From positions 37,707 through 101,706 of the forward strand of contig NZ_JAMBOO010000012.1 of the NCBI RefSeq assembly GCF_023715895.1: a DNA stretch of 64,000 bases, read 5' to 3'. How positions within the stretch are numbered: position 1 is the first letter of the stretch; each line of letters opens with the position of its first letter. The position numbers and the translations under genes are program-made. Shown piece after piece: positions 26,127 to 36,247 of this stretch. This stretch comes from Domibacillus indicus (GTDB lineage Bacteria > Bacillota > Bacilli > Bacillales > Domibacillaceae). Below the pieces are notes generated by a model. That model ran no database searches and was not told where the DNA came from. It worked only from the letters and a program-made list of their open reading frames with translations.

Positions 26127-27586
26127 GGCGAGAACACCCCCACTTCAAGCTTGCTAAGTGGGAGATGAATCGCTGCTCTTTCAGTCATTCTTTTTCCTTG
26201 AACGCTCTATTGCCAAAATGGTATAATTAGGTATAGAACAAATGTTCAGGGGGTGAGGAAAATGATGAAAACCAAAACAGATGAAACAAAGAACCTTCAT
26301 TTTAAAGCCTTTCGGTTTAAAATCCATCCAAGTGATGAGCAAAAACAACTGATTAACCAGACGATCGGCTGCTGCCGGTTTGTCTACAATTATATATTAA
26401 ATGAAAACATCAAGAGTTTCGAAAAAACAAAAAAACGGTATACAGAAACAGCTGCTAAAAAGCTCCTCCCTGGACTAAAAGAAACGTTCAAATGGTTGTC
26501 TGATTCTGACAGTATTGCTCTTCAGGCAAGCATCGAATATCAGTACGAAGGATTCAAAAAATATAAGGAACAGCCGAAAAAAGAATTAAAAAAACGAGCC
26601 GCTAAAAAATGTGCAGAAGGCTATACGCCAACGGCGTATGACTTTAAGGGCCATCCGACATTCAAAAGCTAGAAAAACCCGGTCCAAAGCTACACAACCA
26701 AAATGACAAACAACAATATTAAAATAATAGACAACTACATTCAGCTGCCGAAACTCGGCTGGATTCGTTTTTCAAAGTCCCGTGATATCGAAGGAAACAT
26801 TAAGCGTGTGTCAGTGTGCCGAAGCAGCACCGGCCGTTATTCGATTTCGGTTATCTGCGAGATGCCATATTCGCCCTACAAACCAAGCACCGATGATGCC
26901 ATTGGGATCGATCTAGGATTAAAAGAGTTTGCCGTGCTCTCCAACGGTGAATCCATTGCCAACCCGAAATACTATCAAAAATACGAAAAGCGATTAGCCT
27001 TTCTTCAGCGTGCGTTTGTACGTAAAAAAGAAGGTTCGAAATCGTGGAAAAAAAATAAAGCCCAGATTGCTAAACTACACGAAAAAATCAAACACACAAG
27101 AGAAGATTTTCTTCACAAGCTGACGACTAAGCTCGTTCATGAAAACCAAGTGATCGCAGTGGAGAATTTGTCAGTAAAGAATCTCATCCAAAGCAAAAAA
27201 CTAAGCAAGGGGATTCACGATGCGTCATGGTCAAGGTTCAACGAAATGCTTGCTTACAAAGCGAAGTGGTACGGACGGACGATCATAAAAGTCGATCCGT
27301 TCTTCCCATCAAGCCAGCTCTGCTCAAGGTGCGGGCATCAGCATAAGGATGTAAAAAGTCTCGCTGTCCGGGTGTGGGAGTGTCCATCCTGCGGTGTGCG
27401 TCACGACCGGGACCTGAATGCGAGCCTGAATATTAAAAAAGAAGCCCTTCGGCTTCTTTCACTTCAGTCTAGTTAAGATTGGTCATAAAACCGTTGGAAT
27501 ACGGGGTTAGCCTGATTACTGGGGGTCGAAGATCCTCTTGCCCAGGAATCCCCCACTTCGACCGTCAGGTAAGTGGGGAGTAGTTC
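26127..27586 (+). mobile_element. IS200/IS605-group tnpB-only element, copy 1 (IS1341-like)
   Basis: 1460 bp, the same length as copy 2 at 48766-50225. The left end begins GGCGAGAACACC with a hairpin CCCCCACTT / AAGTGGGaG; the right end has the hairpin CCCCCACTT ... AAGTGGGG and stops at GTAGTTC. There is no tnpA. Its tnpB carries a nonsense codon, so this copy cannot make the nuclease itself. Confidence 0.88.
26262..27476 (+). pseudogene. tnpB: tnpB, inactivated by one in-frame amber codon
   Basis: RNA-guided nuclease gene of the TnpB/OrfB family, ancestor of Cas12. It reads through as one frame except for TAG at 26670-26672, where copy 2 has AAG (Lys140). Downstream of the stop the RuvC motifs (GIDLGLKEF, VAVENLSVKN, RDLNAS) and the CxxC..CxxC zinc finger (CSRCGH, CPSCGV) are intact. 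The C-terminal fragment could start at an internal ATG (26703) but would lack the N-terminal lobe. About 4-5% of residues differ from copy 2. Confidence 0.9.
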
Positions 27587-27600
27587 AAAAGATAGATCAA
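27380..27600 (+). ncRNA. Predicted reRNA (omega RNA) of TnpB copy 1
   Basis: TnpB elements produce a guide RNA from the 3' end of tnpB through the right end, with the guide taken from flanking DNA. This interval is strongly conserved in copy 2, including noncoding bases after the stop. The guide would begin at 27587. Extent is inferred. Confidence 0.5.
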
Positions 27601-27750
27601 ACGCCTGCCATCAATGTTGGTTATGTAGACAAGCCTTTTAAAGTATCATGCTTGAAGAAATGCACCAGTAAATATTATCGTGATAAATCAGCTGCGCTTT
27701 CCACTATCAACAGGGCACTAAATACACACGTTCAAGAGTCTTCAGCTTAA

Positions 27751-28030
27751 TAGCAGCACAAATAATCAATTTCTCTAAAAGTTTTTTATCCTTATTTATC
27801 TTGTTACTCGTTATTCGCACATTTTCTCTTTACCACAAATAAAATAATTGTTTGAAATTTTTAAATATTGTTAATAATATTAAAGAGTCCTTTCCCAAGC
27901 GGAGCAGCTGACAAACGGCTGCCCCGTTTTATTTTTTAAAAGACCAAGATCCTTACAAAATTAGTATATAGGATCTGCTAAACAATAACATTAGAAAAAA
28001 TACTCGAAAACGAGCTTTTCTAAAAAGCAA
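27751..28030. other. Intergenic region with one terminator-like hairpin
   Basis: A+T rich, no gene. A hairpin GCGGAGCAGC / GGCTGCCCCG followed by TTTTATTTTT at about 27899-27937 could end transcription from the interrupted gene. Confidence 0.45.
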
Positions 28031-28066
28031 AACCACCTAATATGTGTTGATATTAAGTGGTATTGC
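28031..28066 (-). terminator. Intrinsic terminator of ileS
   Basis: Minus-strand stem ACCACTTAATAT / ATATTAGGTGGT followed by TTTGCTTTTT. Confidence 0.75.
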
Positions 28067-28126
28067 TGAAACTTTGATCGGGCATTTAAAAATCGGGATT
28101 ACTTAATGTTTATGGATACAGGCCTT

Positions 28127-31100
28127 CTATTTCTCCAAGGCAAGGTGGACTTCCTTTCCATCAATCATAAAGGCTTTCATATGTTCACGCTTCTCAAAAT
28201 GGAGAGACCGCAGGACCAGGCTGCTTTGCACTAATTGATCATGTTTTTGAAGCATCTTCTGGATATTAGCGGCAGCATGGATAAATAAGTGAACTCTTAA
28301 CTCTACAGGCAGGTTCAATTCTTTCCGGTAAGCCTGCACCGCCCGAATGATTTCTCTTACGGTTCCTTCTTCTTTTAATTCTTCGGTTAACGCTGTCTCC
28401 AAAACGACCGTGAAAGAATCGTTTTCTGCAAGCGCAAATCCTTCTGGTGTGTGCTTAGTGATTAACAGGTCTTCTTTTTGGAGGTTTACCCTTGTTCCAT
28501 CTGTCAGTTCAAGATTCAGGCTTCCATCTTGAAGCAGCCGGCTGATTTCTTCCTTTTTCAGCCCTTCAGCTCTTTTCTTCAGTTCAACCATGTGCCTGCC
28601 GAATTTCGGCCCGGCCGCTGCAAAATTAAGCTTTACCGTATAATCGACCAGCTCTAGTGTGCCAGCGGGCTGAATGTGTTTTACATTGGTTTCATCTTGA
28701 ATAATAGATGTATATGAAAGCAAATAGGATACGTCCTGATGCTTAGCGGGCAGAATATAAAGCCTGGCGAGCGGCTGCTTCGTTTTGATTTTTGCTGCGT
28801 TCCGGATTGATCTTGTCAGCTCAACCACCTGCAGAACACTGCTCATTTCCTGTTCCAGCTGCGGATTCATCCTGTTTTTTTCCGGTTTCGGATAATCGGA
28901 CAAGTGGACACTTTGCCCCGTTAATCCGGAATAAATGTCTTCTGCGAGAAAGGGAGTATACGGCGCAGCTAGCTGAGCGGTTTTCTTTAAAGCTTCGTGT
29001 AGCGTGCGAAAAGCAGCCCTCTTATCCGGATTCATCCCAGCACCCCAGAAACGCTGTCTGGACCGCCGTACATACCAGTTGCTCATGTCTTCGACAAACG
29101 AAGCAATACTTCTTGCGCCGGCGGTAAAATCATACGCATCTAAAAACGCTCGTACGTCCTTGATAACGGTATTGAGGCGCGATAAAATCCACTCATCAAG
29201 GATGGATCGTGTTTCCTCTCCCTCTTCTTCAGGGTCAAACTGGTCAATCTCTGCATACAGCGAATAAAACGAATACACGTTGAGCAGTGTATCCACCATT
29301 TTTGATTTGGCCTGGCTGACTAGCCCCTTTGAAAAACGCTTGTTATTCCATGGAGCGCTGTCTGCGAGCAGTGCCCATCTGAGCGCGTCGGCGCCAAATT
29401 CTTCGATCAGTTCAACTGGATCAAGAGCATTTCCTTTACTTTTAGACATTTTCTGTCCGTTTTCATCCAGGATATGCCCTAAAGAAAGAACCCGTTTATA
29501 CGGAAGTTTGCCGGTAAACAGAACAGAGACCGCCAGCAGGCTGTAAAACCAGCCTCTCGTCTGATCTACACCTTCTGCAATGACATCAGCCGGAAATTGT
29601 TTTTCAAATAATGCTTTGTTCTCAAACGGATAATGATACTGTGCATACGGCATTGAACCGCTGTCAAACCAGACATCAATCACTTCTGGAGTCCGTTTCA
29701 TAGATGCGCCGCATTCACATAAAAGCTCTACTTTATCGACGTATGGTTTATGAAGCTCAATGTTATCCGGTACTGCGCCTGCAGCCCACTGCTGCAGTTC
29801 TTTGATGGAATGAGGAGCTCTTTCTTCCCCGCATTCCCCACATTGCCAAATATTTAGTGGGGTGCCCCAGTAGCGGCTTCGGCCAATATTCCAGTCGACC
29901 ATATTTTCTAGAAAGTTGCCGAACCGGCCTTCTTTTATATGATCCGGAAACCATTCAACCGACTGGTTATGTTTCTGCATAAGTTCTTTGACAGCCGTTG
30001 TTCGAATAAACCAGCCCTCCATTGCATAGTAAAGAAGCGGACTGTCACAGCGCCAGCAGTGCGGGTAGCTGTGTTCGTATTTTTGTTTATGAAACAGGAG
30101 GTTTTTTCCCGCTAACAGCTTAATAATTTCTACATCGCACTCTTTCACAAATTTTCCAGCAAGCGGTGTAACCGCGTCGGTATATCGCCCTTTACGGTCT
30201 ACAACATTCACAAAATCAAGCCCATTGGCCTGGACGGCCCGATAATCATCTTCTCCGTATGCCGGTGCTATATGCACAAGGCCAGTTCCGTTCGTATCTG
30301 TTACGAAGTCAGCTAAAACCACTTTATGGCCATTTTTGACCGAAACAAAGTCAAACGGTGCTTCATATGCTGTATCTGCCAGATCATGGCCCTTGATAAC
30401 CTTTAAAACTTCTCCCTCCCCCTGCATCACTTGACCAACGAGTTTTTTGGCGACCACAAAAACCTCTGATCCCCGTCTCACTTTCACATAATCGATGTCT
30501 GGGTGAACAGCAAGAGCGACATTTGCCGGCAGTGTCCACGGCGTAGTGGTCCACCCCAGCAGGTACTCATTTTCTTTGCCTTTTATCCGGAACTTAGCAG
30601 TCGCAGATAAATCAGAAACGTCTTTATACCCCTGAGCGGTTTCATGAGAGCTAAGCGATGTTTCGCAATTTGGACAATACGGAACGACGCGATGCCCTTT
30701 ATAAAGAAATCCTTTGTCATGAATGGAAGCTAGGATATTCCAGACCGATTCAATATAGCTGTTCTCAAGCGTAATATAGGGATCGCCCATATCTACCCAA
30801 TAGCCAAGGGACTCGGTAAACTTACGCCACTCTTTTTCGTAAGAAAATACACTTTCTTTGCATTTCTCAATAAAAGATTCAACACCGTATTGTTCAATTT
30901 CATCTTTTCCGCGGATCTTCAGCTGCTTTTCTACTCCTAGCTCTACCGGCAGTCCGTGCGTATCCCAGCCTGCTTTTCGAATGACCTGATAGCCGGACAT
31001 GGTTTTGTAGCGGGCTACAAAATCCTTGATTGTTCTCCCCAATGCGTGGCCGGCATGCGGCAAACCATTGGCAGTAGGCGGCCCTTCATAAAAAACAAAC

Positions 31101-31201
31101 GTTTCCTGGCCTTCCCTGTTTGTAATGGACAGACGAAATGTCCCTTTCTTTTCCCATGCTGCCCTGATCCGAGTTTCTCTTTCAAATGCCGTCTCTTTCA
31201 T
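28127..31201 (-). CDS. ileS: Isoleucyl-tRNA synthetase, type 2 (IleS2)
   Basis: A 1024-residue class I synthetase charging tRNA-Ile. The ATP motif HAGH at 49-52 (a HIGH variant) and KMSKS are present, with [12 protein letters not shown] at the editing domain and a WDTHGLPVE segment. Length and motifs fit the eukaryote-like type 2 enzymes, which are known to be less sensitive to mupirocin than type 1. The start at 31201 uses GAGGTGAG. A T-box leader and a second terminator lie upstream. Whether a type 1 ileS also exists cannot be seen. Confidence 0.93.
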   Translation of the reverse strand: MKETAFERETRIRAAWEKKGTFRLSITNREGQETFVFYEGPPTANGLPHAGHALGRTIKDFVARYKTMSGYQVIRKAGWDTHGLPVELGVEKQLKIRGKDEIEQYGVESFIEKCKESVFSYEKEWRKFTESLGYWVDMGDPYITLENSYIESVWNILASIHDKGFLYKGHRVVPYCPNCETSLSSHETAQGYKDVSDLSATAKFRIKGKENEYLLGWTTTPWTLPANVALAVHPDIDYVKVRRGSEVFVVAKKLVGQVMQGEGEVLKVIKGHDLADTAYEAPFDFVSVKNGHKVVLADFVTDTNGTGLVHIAPAYGEDDYRAVQANGLDFVNVVDRKGRYTDAVTPLAGKFVKECDVEIIKLLAGKNLLFHKQKYEHSYPHCWRCDSPLLYYAMEGWFIRTTAVKELMQKHNQSVEWFPDHIKEGRFGNFLENMVDWNIGRSRYWGTPLNIWQCGECGEERAPHSIKELQQWAAGAVPDNIELHKPYVDKVELLCECGASMKRTPEVIDVWFDSGSMPYAQYHYPFENKALFEKQFPADVIAEGVDQTRGWFYSLLAVSVLFTGKLPYKRVLSLGHILDENGQKMSKSKGNALDPVELIEEFGADALRWALLADSAPWNNKRFSKGLVSQAKSKMVDTLLNVYSFYSLYAEIDQFDPEEEGEETRSILDEWILSRLNTVIKDVRAFLDAYDFTAGARSIASFVEDMSNWYVRRSRQRFWGAGMNPDKRAAFRTLHEALKKTAQLAAPYTPFLAEDIYSGLTGQSVHLSDYPKPEKNRMNPQLEQEMSSVLQVVELTRSIRNAAKIKTKQPLARLYILPAKHQDVSYLLSYTSIIQDETNVKHIQPAGTLELVDYTVKLNFAAAGPKFGRHMVELKKRAEGLKKEEISRLLQDGSLNLELTDGTRVNLQKEDLLITKHTPEGFALAENDSFTVVLETALTEELKEEGTVREIIRAVQAYRKELNLPVELRVHLFIHAAANIQKMLQKHDQLVQSSLVLRSLHFEKREHMKAFMIDGKEVHLALEK

Positions 31202-31227
31202 TGGTCTCACCTCGTTTTTTAGAATTT

Positions 31228-31263
31228 AAAAACCCGATTCTGATACTGCGCAGAATCGGGTTT
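31228..31263 (-). terminator. Strong terminator between the T-box and the ileS ribosome binding site
   Basis: 13-bp perfect stem AAACCCGATTCTG / CAGAATCGGGTTT with T run, only about 20 bases from the Shine-Dalgarno. It is separate from the T-box terminator at 31291-31314. Confidence 0.85.
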
Positions 31264-31290
31264 ATAAACAAATAAACAACGGATAAAAAG

Positions 31291-31515
31291 AAAAAAACCA
31301 TCAGTAGTGGTTTTCCTTTATCTCTCACTACGTACCATCATACGCGTTCTTTTTAACGGCAGAAACCCGTCAAAGCTTAACCTGTGTTCAGCTTTGCTTC
31401 TCGGAGAGGATTTTCACTGTGGTCTTACCGTTGACTCTCAGCAAATCGTCAACTCTCTGTAGATAAGATGGTCACAGCTACTCTTTCTCGTCATCGAATT
31501 CTCATATTTTGTTAA
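31291..31515 (-). ncRNA. T-box riboswitch of ileS (degenerate T-box sequence)
   Basis: Minus-strand leader with the AGAGTAG-type stem I base, a candidate Ile specifier ATC at 31409-31411 within GTGAAAATCCTCTCC, and a terminator AAACCA / TGGTTT followed by T7. The expected TGGNACCGCG is TGGTACGTAG here. GTAGTG (about 31325-31330) can pair with CACTAC of the terminator, giving an antiterminator alternative. Confidence 0.75.
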
Positions 31516-31749
31516 TAGTTATTGGCTATCTTACGCTCCATATTCCCCGTTGTCAACAAAATTCAGAAAATTTATTCCTTCATCATTCGACATAAGGCGA
31601 CTATTTTTCCTCATTGTGGTATAGCGATTTAAAAAATGGACAGGTTACCTCATAAGTGAATCGGCAATACATTTTTTACTGCCTGCCTGTTTAAAGCGCA
31701 TACATTAGGTATCTTACCATTCTGCATTCCATGAAGGAGTTAGGGCGAC

Positions 31750-32205
31750 ATGTACTTCTCTATGACTTTGCTGGCCATACCGTGGATTATTGCTTTGTGG
31801 CACCTTTATCCAAAAGATAAGCAGCTGATCCCATTGATCGCTCCTTTTGCTGCCGTTGTATCCTTTATTGTCAACGGGCTGGGTGTGTATTTTGGTTTTT
31901 GGCGTTTTTACCCTTTTATCGAACTAAATGTTTTCGCTACGTACCCCTGTAATTTAGGTATCTTTCCTGTTTTAGGCTGCTATATGATTTACTTTGTTCA
32001 AAAAACAAAGCATCCCTATGTGATTGTTTTTGGAATCACTCTGTTCACCACGCTTCTTGAAGGGCTGTTCGTTTTAATGGGTAAAGTTGTATACGGAAAT
32101 GGATGGAATCTTTTTTGGACCTTTATTTCGTATCTCTTGCCTTATCTTTTAGGATACTCGTTTTATTTGTATTTACAAAAGCTGAACATCATTAAAAGGA
32201 AGTAA
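31750..32205 (+). CDS. CBO0543-type integral membrane protein
   Basis: 151 residues with four or five membrane helices and little else. The pattern (ALWHLYPKDK near the N-terminus, GFWRFYPFIELN, CNLGIFPVLGCYMIYF) fits the CBO0543 family known from Firmicutes spore formers. AAGGAG precedes the ATG. Function unknown. Followed by a terminator-ended repeat element. Confidence 0.7.
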   Translation: MYFSMTLLAIPWIIALWHLYPKDKQLIPLIAPFAAVVSFIVNGLGVYFGFWRFYPFIELNVFATYPCNLGIFPVLGCYMIYFVQKTKHPYVIVFGITLFTTLLEGLFVLMGKVVYGNGWNLFWTFISYLLPYLLGYSFYLYLQKLNIIKRK

Positions 32206-32239
32206 ACGTTACTTATTTTTTAATATATGCTTTTTTATG

Positions 32240-32346
32240 TATAAATTACCACAATAAGGTTCATACTGATATTGTTAGTTTCAAAACCTAACTCCTATAG
32301 AACCGAAACCATTTCGCAGCCAGGCTTTCCGCCTGGCTGTCTTTTG
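32240..32346 (+). ncRNA. Repeated small-RNA-like element, copy A
   Basis: About 107 bases homologous to copy D (58930). A TATACT-like box CATACT (32262-32267) precedes ACTCCTATAGAACCGAAACC and a terminator CAGCCAGGC / GCCTGGCTG with TCTTTTG. It may double as the terminator of the preceding gene. Confidence 0.5.
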
Positions 32347-32739
32347 TCGTTTTTATTATTCGATGATAACAAACAGGAGTAACCCATATAAAAATGCTGA
32401 ATCACATGAAAGGTGTATAGCCAAAGTTCTAGCGCAAAAGAGTGCTTTTACTTTAGTTTCATCCATTTTCTTTTAAAAAGCATGTCTTTCACATTATGGA
32501 CTTTCGAAAAGCTCCCATGCTGATGTATTTTTTATTATATAAATATACTTTACAATTCGGCGAATAAGTTATCGAATAAATCAAAAAATAAATAATATTT
32601 CGTTGATGAAGGTTGCCAGAATGATAAATGAATGTATATTATTAGCAATAGAATCTTTTTGAAGCTTATGCATAAAATAACGTTTCTCCTATCCTTATGG
32701 ACTTGATAAGTGAGAAACCAAAAAGTGGAGTGTGTAGTA
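32347..32739. other. Intergenic region upstream of the aminotransferase
   Basis: About 390 A+T-rich bases with no gene or recognised RNA. The aminotransferase promoter must be here. Confidence 0.4.
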
Positions 32740-33939
32740 ATGGAAAGTAAATTTGCTAAAAGAGCGAGCCGGGTTAAGTCTTCAGAAACGCGCGAAATTT
32801 TAAAGGTAACGGAACGGCCAGAGGTTATTTCCTTTGCTGGAGGTCTACCGGCGCCTGAACTGTTTCCAGTTGAAGCGTTAAACGCAGCCTGTGAAGCTGT
32901 ACTGAAAGAAGACGGGCCGGCTTCTCTTCAATACAGTACAACGGAAGGCTATATTCCCTTAAGAAACGCGATCATCAAGCGTATGAGTGCCATCGGCATT
33001 CAGGCTTCCCTGGAGCAGGTGATCATTACATCCGGTTCACAGCAGGCGATTGACCTGACAGGGAGACTGCTTCTAGATGAAGGAGATACTATTCTTTGTG
33101 AAAGCCCCACCTATCTGGCTGCAATCAACGCCTTTAAAGTGTATGATGCCAACTTTGTGGAAGTAGATATGGATGAAGACGGTATGGTTATGGAAGCGTT
33201 GGAGAAGCAGCTGCAGCTGCATCCTAACGCTAAATTTATCTACACCATTCCTGATTTTCAAAATCCGACTGGCCGAACAATGAAACTCGAAAGACGAAAA
33301 AGAATGATTGAACTTGCCAATCAATACAATGTGCTCATCGTGGAAGACAATCCATATGGAGCGGTACGTTTTTCCGGTGAACCTCTCCCTCCTGTCAAAC
33401 ATTTTGATACAGAAGGCAGAGTCATTTATTTAAGCACGTTTTCAAAAATCTTCACGCCGGGACTTCGGCTTGGCTGGATCTGTGCCGACGAAGGTTTTAT
33501 TGAAAAATACGTAGCGTTTAAGCAGACCGCTGATTTGCACTCTGACAGCTTTGCTCAGCGAATTACCGCAAAATACATGGAGCTCTATGATATAGAAGCA
33601 CATATTGAAAAAATTAAAGAAGTATATAAAGAACGATGTACCACAATGCTTGACTGCATTAATCAATTTTTCCCTAAAAGTGTCTCTCACAGCAAGCCCG
33701 AAGGCGGATTGTTTATTTGGGTCGAGCTTCCGGATTCAGTTGATTCAAGTAAAATCTTTTTAGAATGTTTGAAAAATGATGTAGCATTTGTGCCAGGTAT
33801 TCCTTTCTTTCCAAACAGCCAGCAAAAAAATACACTGCGCTTAAATTACTCTAATATGCCGAAAGAGCGGATTATAGAAGGAATGAAGCGCCTGGGAGAA
33901 GTGCTTCGGCGCGAACTGCAGAAAGAGCCTGCTTCTTAA
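32740..33939 (+). CDS. PLP-dependent aminotransferase, class I/II (2-aminoadipate/aromatic type)
   Basis: 399 residues. PLP-binding Lys236 lies in LSTFSKIFTPGLRLGW; VEDNPYG (Asp203) and SGSQQAIDLTGRLLLDEGD are typical of the LysN/KAT II/MocR aminotransferase-domain group, but there is no HTH domain. It transfers amino groups between 2-oxoglutarate and amino acids such as 2-aminoadipate, Leu or aromatic residues. The start at 32740 is chosen for its GTGGAG site. Single gene with its own terminator. Confidence 0.88.
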   Translation: MESKFAKRASRVKSSETREILKVTERPEVISFAGGLPAPELFPVEALNAACEAVLKEDGPASLQYSTTEGYIPLRNAIIKRMSAIGIQASLEQVIITSGSQQAIDLTGRLLLDEGDTILCESPTYLAAINAFKVYDANFVEVDMDEDGMVMEALEKQLQLHPNAKFIYTIPDFQNPTGRTMKLERRKRMIELANQYNVLIVEDNPYGAVRFSGEPLPPVKHFDTEGRVIYLSTFSKIFTPGLRLGWICADEGFIEKYVAFKQTADLHSDSFAQRITAKYMELYDIEAHIEKIKEVYKERCTTMLDCINQFFPKSVSHSKPEGGLFIWVELPDSVDSSKIFLECLKNDVAFVPGIPFFPNSQQKNTLRLNYSNMPKERIIEGMKRLGEVLRRELQKEPAS

Positions 33940-33968
33940 AAAGCTCCATAAACGCATTATATATACAA

Positions 33969-34002
33969 AAAAGCACTTAGACTTTTGCCTAAGTGCTTTT
34001 CT
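33969..34002. terminator. Bidirectional intrinsic terminator
   Basis: Perfect stem AAAAGCACTTAG / CTAAGTGCTTTT between the aminotransferase and the convergent asnB. Confidence 0.9.
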
Positions 34003-34010
34003 TTTTATGT

Positions 34011-35912
34011 TTATTGATACACCGGGTACTTTTTAGGCTCCATCACAAACACCTGTTCTACATCATATATTTCTTCTACATAAATCTGGTGCCAGATCAT
34101 AAACACAAGAATCGTCCAGATTTTGCGGCTGTTGTCTTTTTTATTGTCTACATGCTCCTGCAGAAGGCGAAGCGCTTCCTGCTTGTTGAACAAGTAGTCA
34201 GTTCCGCTGACTTGAATTAAGTTCACGGCCCAGTCGTATAACTCATCTTTCAGCCAGTGGCGGATTGGTACCGGGAAGCCTAATTTTTTACGGTTTACAA
34301 CATGGTCTGGCACAATACCTTCAGCTGCTTTGCGCAGTACATACTTCGTGGTGTTATTTTTAATTTTTTGGTCCGTTGCAATGGATGACGCTACGTCAAA
34401 CACTTTTCGGTCCAAAAACGGCACGCGCAGTTCAAGCGAGTGCGCCATCGTCATTTTATCGGCTTTCAGTAAAATATCTCCCCGAAGCCACGTATGAATG
34501 TCGATGTTTTGCATTTTTGTAACCGCATCATAGTCAGCTGACTGGCGATAAATAGGTGCGGTTACGTCCGTATAGCCCGGGTTCGGCTTGTACTGGGACA
34601 GCAGGGCTCTTTTTTCCGCTTCTTCAAACATTTTCGCATTTCCGATATACCGCTGTTCAAGCGGTGTCGCACCGCGCTCGATAAAGCTTTTTCCCCTGAA
34701 TCCATCCGGCAGAATACCGCTCAATGCTTTCAGTGCGCCTTTCACCGGTCCTGGAATCGATTGGAACACGCGCAAAGATTCCGGCTCACGGTAAATATTA
34801 TAGCCGCCGAACAGCTCGTCCGCCCCTTCCCCGGATAGCACTACTTTCACATGTTTTCTCGCTTCACGCGCTACGAAGTAAAGCGGAACGGCCGCCGGGT
34901 CTGCCAATGGATCATCCATATGCCAGATGATCCTAGGAAGCTCCTGTACAAATTCCTCCGGCGAAATAATGTGGCTGATATTTTCTAAACCGAGCGCATC
35001 CGCTGTTTCTTTTGCTACATCTACTTCACTGAAGCCATTGCGTTCAAAGCCGACTGAAAAAGTTTTTAAATTCGGATTTACCTGCTTCGCCAGTGACACG
35101 ATAAAGGAAGAGTCAATTCCACCTGATAAAAAAGAACCAACCGGCACATCACTTCGCATATGCACGTTGACAGAATCAATCATCACATTGCGAATGTCTT
35201 TAATAATCTGGTCTTCCGTTGACTTAATCGGGCGGAACGTCGGTTTCCAGTAAGATTGGATCTTCATGGCTTGTCCAGGTTTTTGCGTAAAGAAATGGCC
35301 AGGCTCAAGCTTTTTCACGTTTTCCGTCATCGTATCAGGTTCCGGAACGTACTGGAAGCTTAAGTAATGCTGCAGAGACTTGGCATCTAATTCGCCTTTT
35401 TGAGCCGGCAAAATGCTTTTCTTTTCAGAGGCAAAGTACGTCTTTTCTCCCTGCTCAAGGTAGAAAAACGGCTTGATACCAAAATGGTCGCGCGCTCCAA
35501 AGATCTGCTGTTCTACTTTGTCCCAGATCACAAAGCCAAACATTCCCCTCAGTCTCTTCACTGCTTCTTCCTTCATATCGCTATATAAAGCAATAATCAC
35601 TTCTGTATCGGATTCCGTCGCAAACTCGTATCCTTTTTCCACTAATTCTTTCCGAAGTTCAACATGGTTGTAGATTTCTCCATTGAAAATAATCCAGTAA
35701 CGGTCGTTTTCATACGAAAGCGGCTGGTGTCCACATTCAAGATCGATGATACTCAGCCGTTTAAACCCAAACTGCACATGATCCTCCATAAAGTAACCTT
35801 CATCATCTGGTCCTCTATGGGTAATCAAGGCATTCATTTTTTTAAAGTTTTCTGCCATTTCTTCTGTTTGTCTATATGGCCGTGCGTGCATACAACCCAC
35901 AAATCCGCACAT
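34011..35912 (-). CDS. asnB: Asparagine synthetase (glutamine-hydrolysing)
   Basis: A 633-residue two-domain enzyme making asparagine from aspartate, glutamine and ATP. N-terminal glutaminase domain begins MCGFVGC with catalytic Cys2 and GPDDEG; the synthetase domain has the PP-loop SGGIDSS and LSGEGADELFGGY. Length equals B. subtilis AsnB. AAGAAGGTG precedes the ATG. Single gene. A role in amidating cell-wall or other substrates cannot be excluded. Confidence 0.93.
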   Translation of the reverse strand: MCGFVGCMHARPYRQTEEMAENFKKMNALITHRGPDDEGYFMEDHVQFGFKRLSIIDLECGHQPLSYENDRYWIIFNGEIYNHVELRKELVEKGYEFATESDTEVIIALYSDMKEEAVKRLRGMFGFVIWDKVEQQIFGARDHFGIKPFFYLEQGEKTYFASEKKSILPAQKGELDAKSLQHYLSFQYVPEPDTMTENVKKLEPGHFFTQKPGQAMKIQSYWKPTFRPIKSTEDQIIKDIRNVMIDSVNVHMRSDVPVGSFLSGGIDSSFIVSLAKQVNPNLKTFSVGFERNGFSEVDVAKETADALGLENISHIISPEEFVQELPRIIWHMDDPLADPAAVPLYFVAREARKHVKVVLSGEGADELFGGYNIYREPESLRVFQSIPGPVKGALKALSGILPDGFRGKSFIERGATPLEQRYIGNAKMFEEAEKRALLSQYKPNPGYTDVTAPIYRQSADYDAVTKMQNIDIHTWLRGDILLKADKMTMAHSLELRVPFLDRKVFDVASSIATDQKIKNNTTKYVLRKAAEGIVPDHVVNRKKLGFPVPIRHWLKDELYDWAVNLIQVSGTDYLFNKQEALRLLQEHVDNKKDNSRKIWTILVFMIWHQIYVEEIYDVEQVFVMEPKKYPVYQ

Positions 35913-36182
35913 ACATTACACCTTCTTAGATAAATTTAATAAAATATCGTTTCCAGCTTTATATACGACATCCCTTTGTAGAATCCCTTTTTTTGGATGA
36001 AGAAAAATCTGTATTAACTGTACTAATATAAATAGTATAGTTAAATTCACCAAAAAGCAAAGATTTACCAGGGTGGATCATTATACCATGAAAACGAACA
36101 AATTTGTATAATAACCTTTATCTACCTTTCCACCATTCCAGAGACTATAAACGGGGAAAAATGACACCGGACAAAGAATGAC

Positions 36183-36216
36183 AAAAAGCCTGTTTTCTAA
36201 GGAAAACAGGCTTTTT
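36183..36216. terminator. Intrinsic terminator
   Basis: 15-bp stem AAAAAGCCTGTTTTC / GAAAACAGGCTTTTT. It ends the minus-strand recombinase gene. The rest of 35913-36182 has no gene. Confidence 0.9.
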
Positions 36217-36247
36217 ACACAGTTTTATTTTTATGGTGACAGAGTGC

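Larger units (their letters stand above)
26042..27750 (+). pseudogene. Small gene split by TnpB element copy 1
   Basis: Removing 26127-27586 joins ...TEICLTFYNF to QKIDQTPAINVGYVDKPFKV... in one open frame that ends in a stop at 27748-27750. The rebuilt protein would have about 82 residues (MSPHFILTMLK to HVQESSA), or about 92 with a TTG start at 26012. The exact fit of frame across the junction shows a real gene was hit and also fixes the element ends. The family is not recognised. A Spo0A-box-like site lies upstream. Confidence 0.6.

Noticed and set aside
26703..27476. A separate 257-residue nuclease gene
   Set aside because: It is the downstream part of tnpB copy 1 after a single amber codon, as shown by copy 2.
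27538..27750. Independent 70-residue gene starting inside the transposon
   Set aside because: Only its part after 27586 is coding; it is the 3' end of the gene interrupted by the element.
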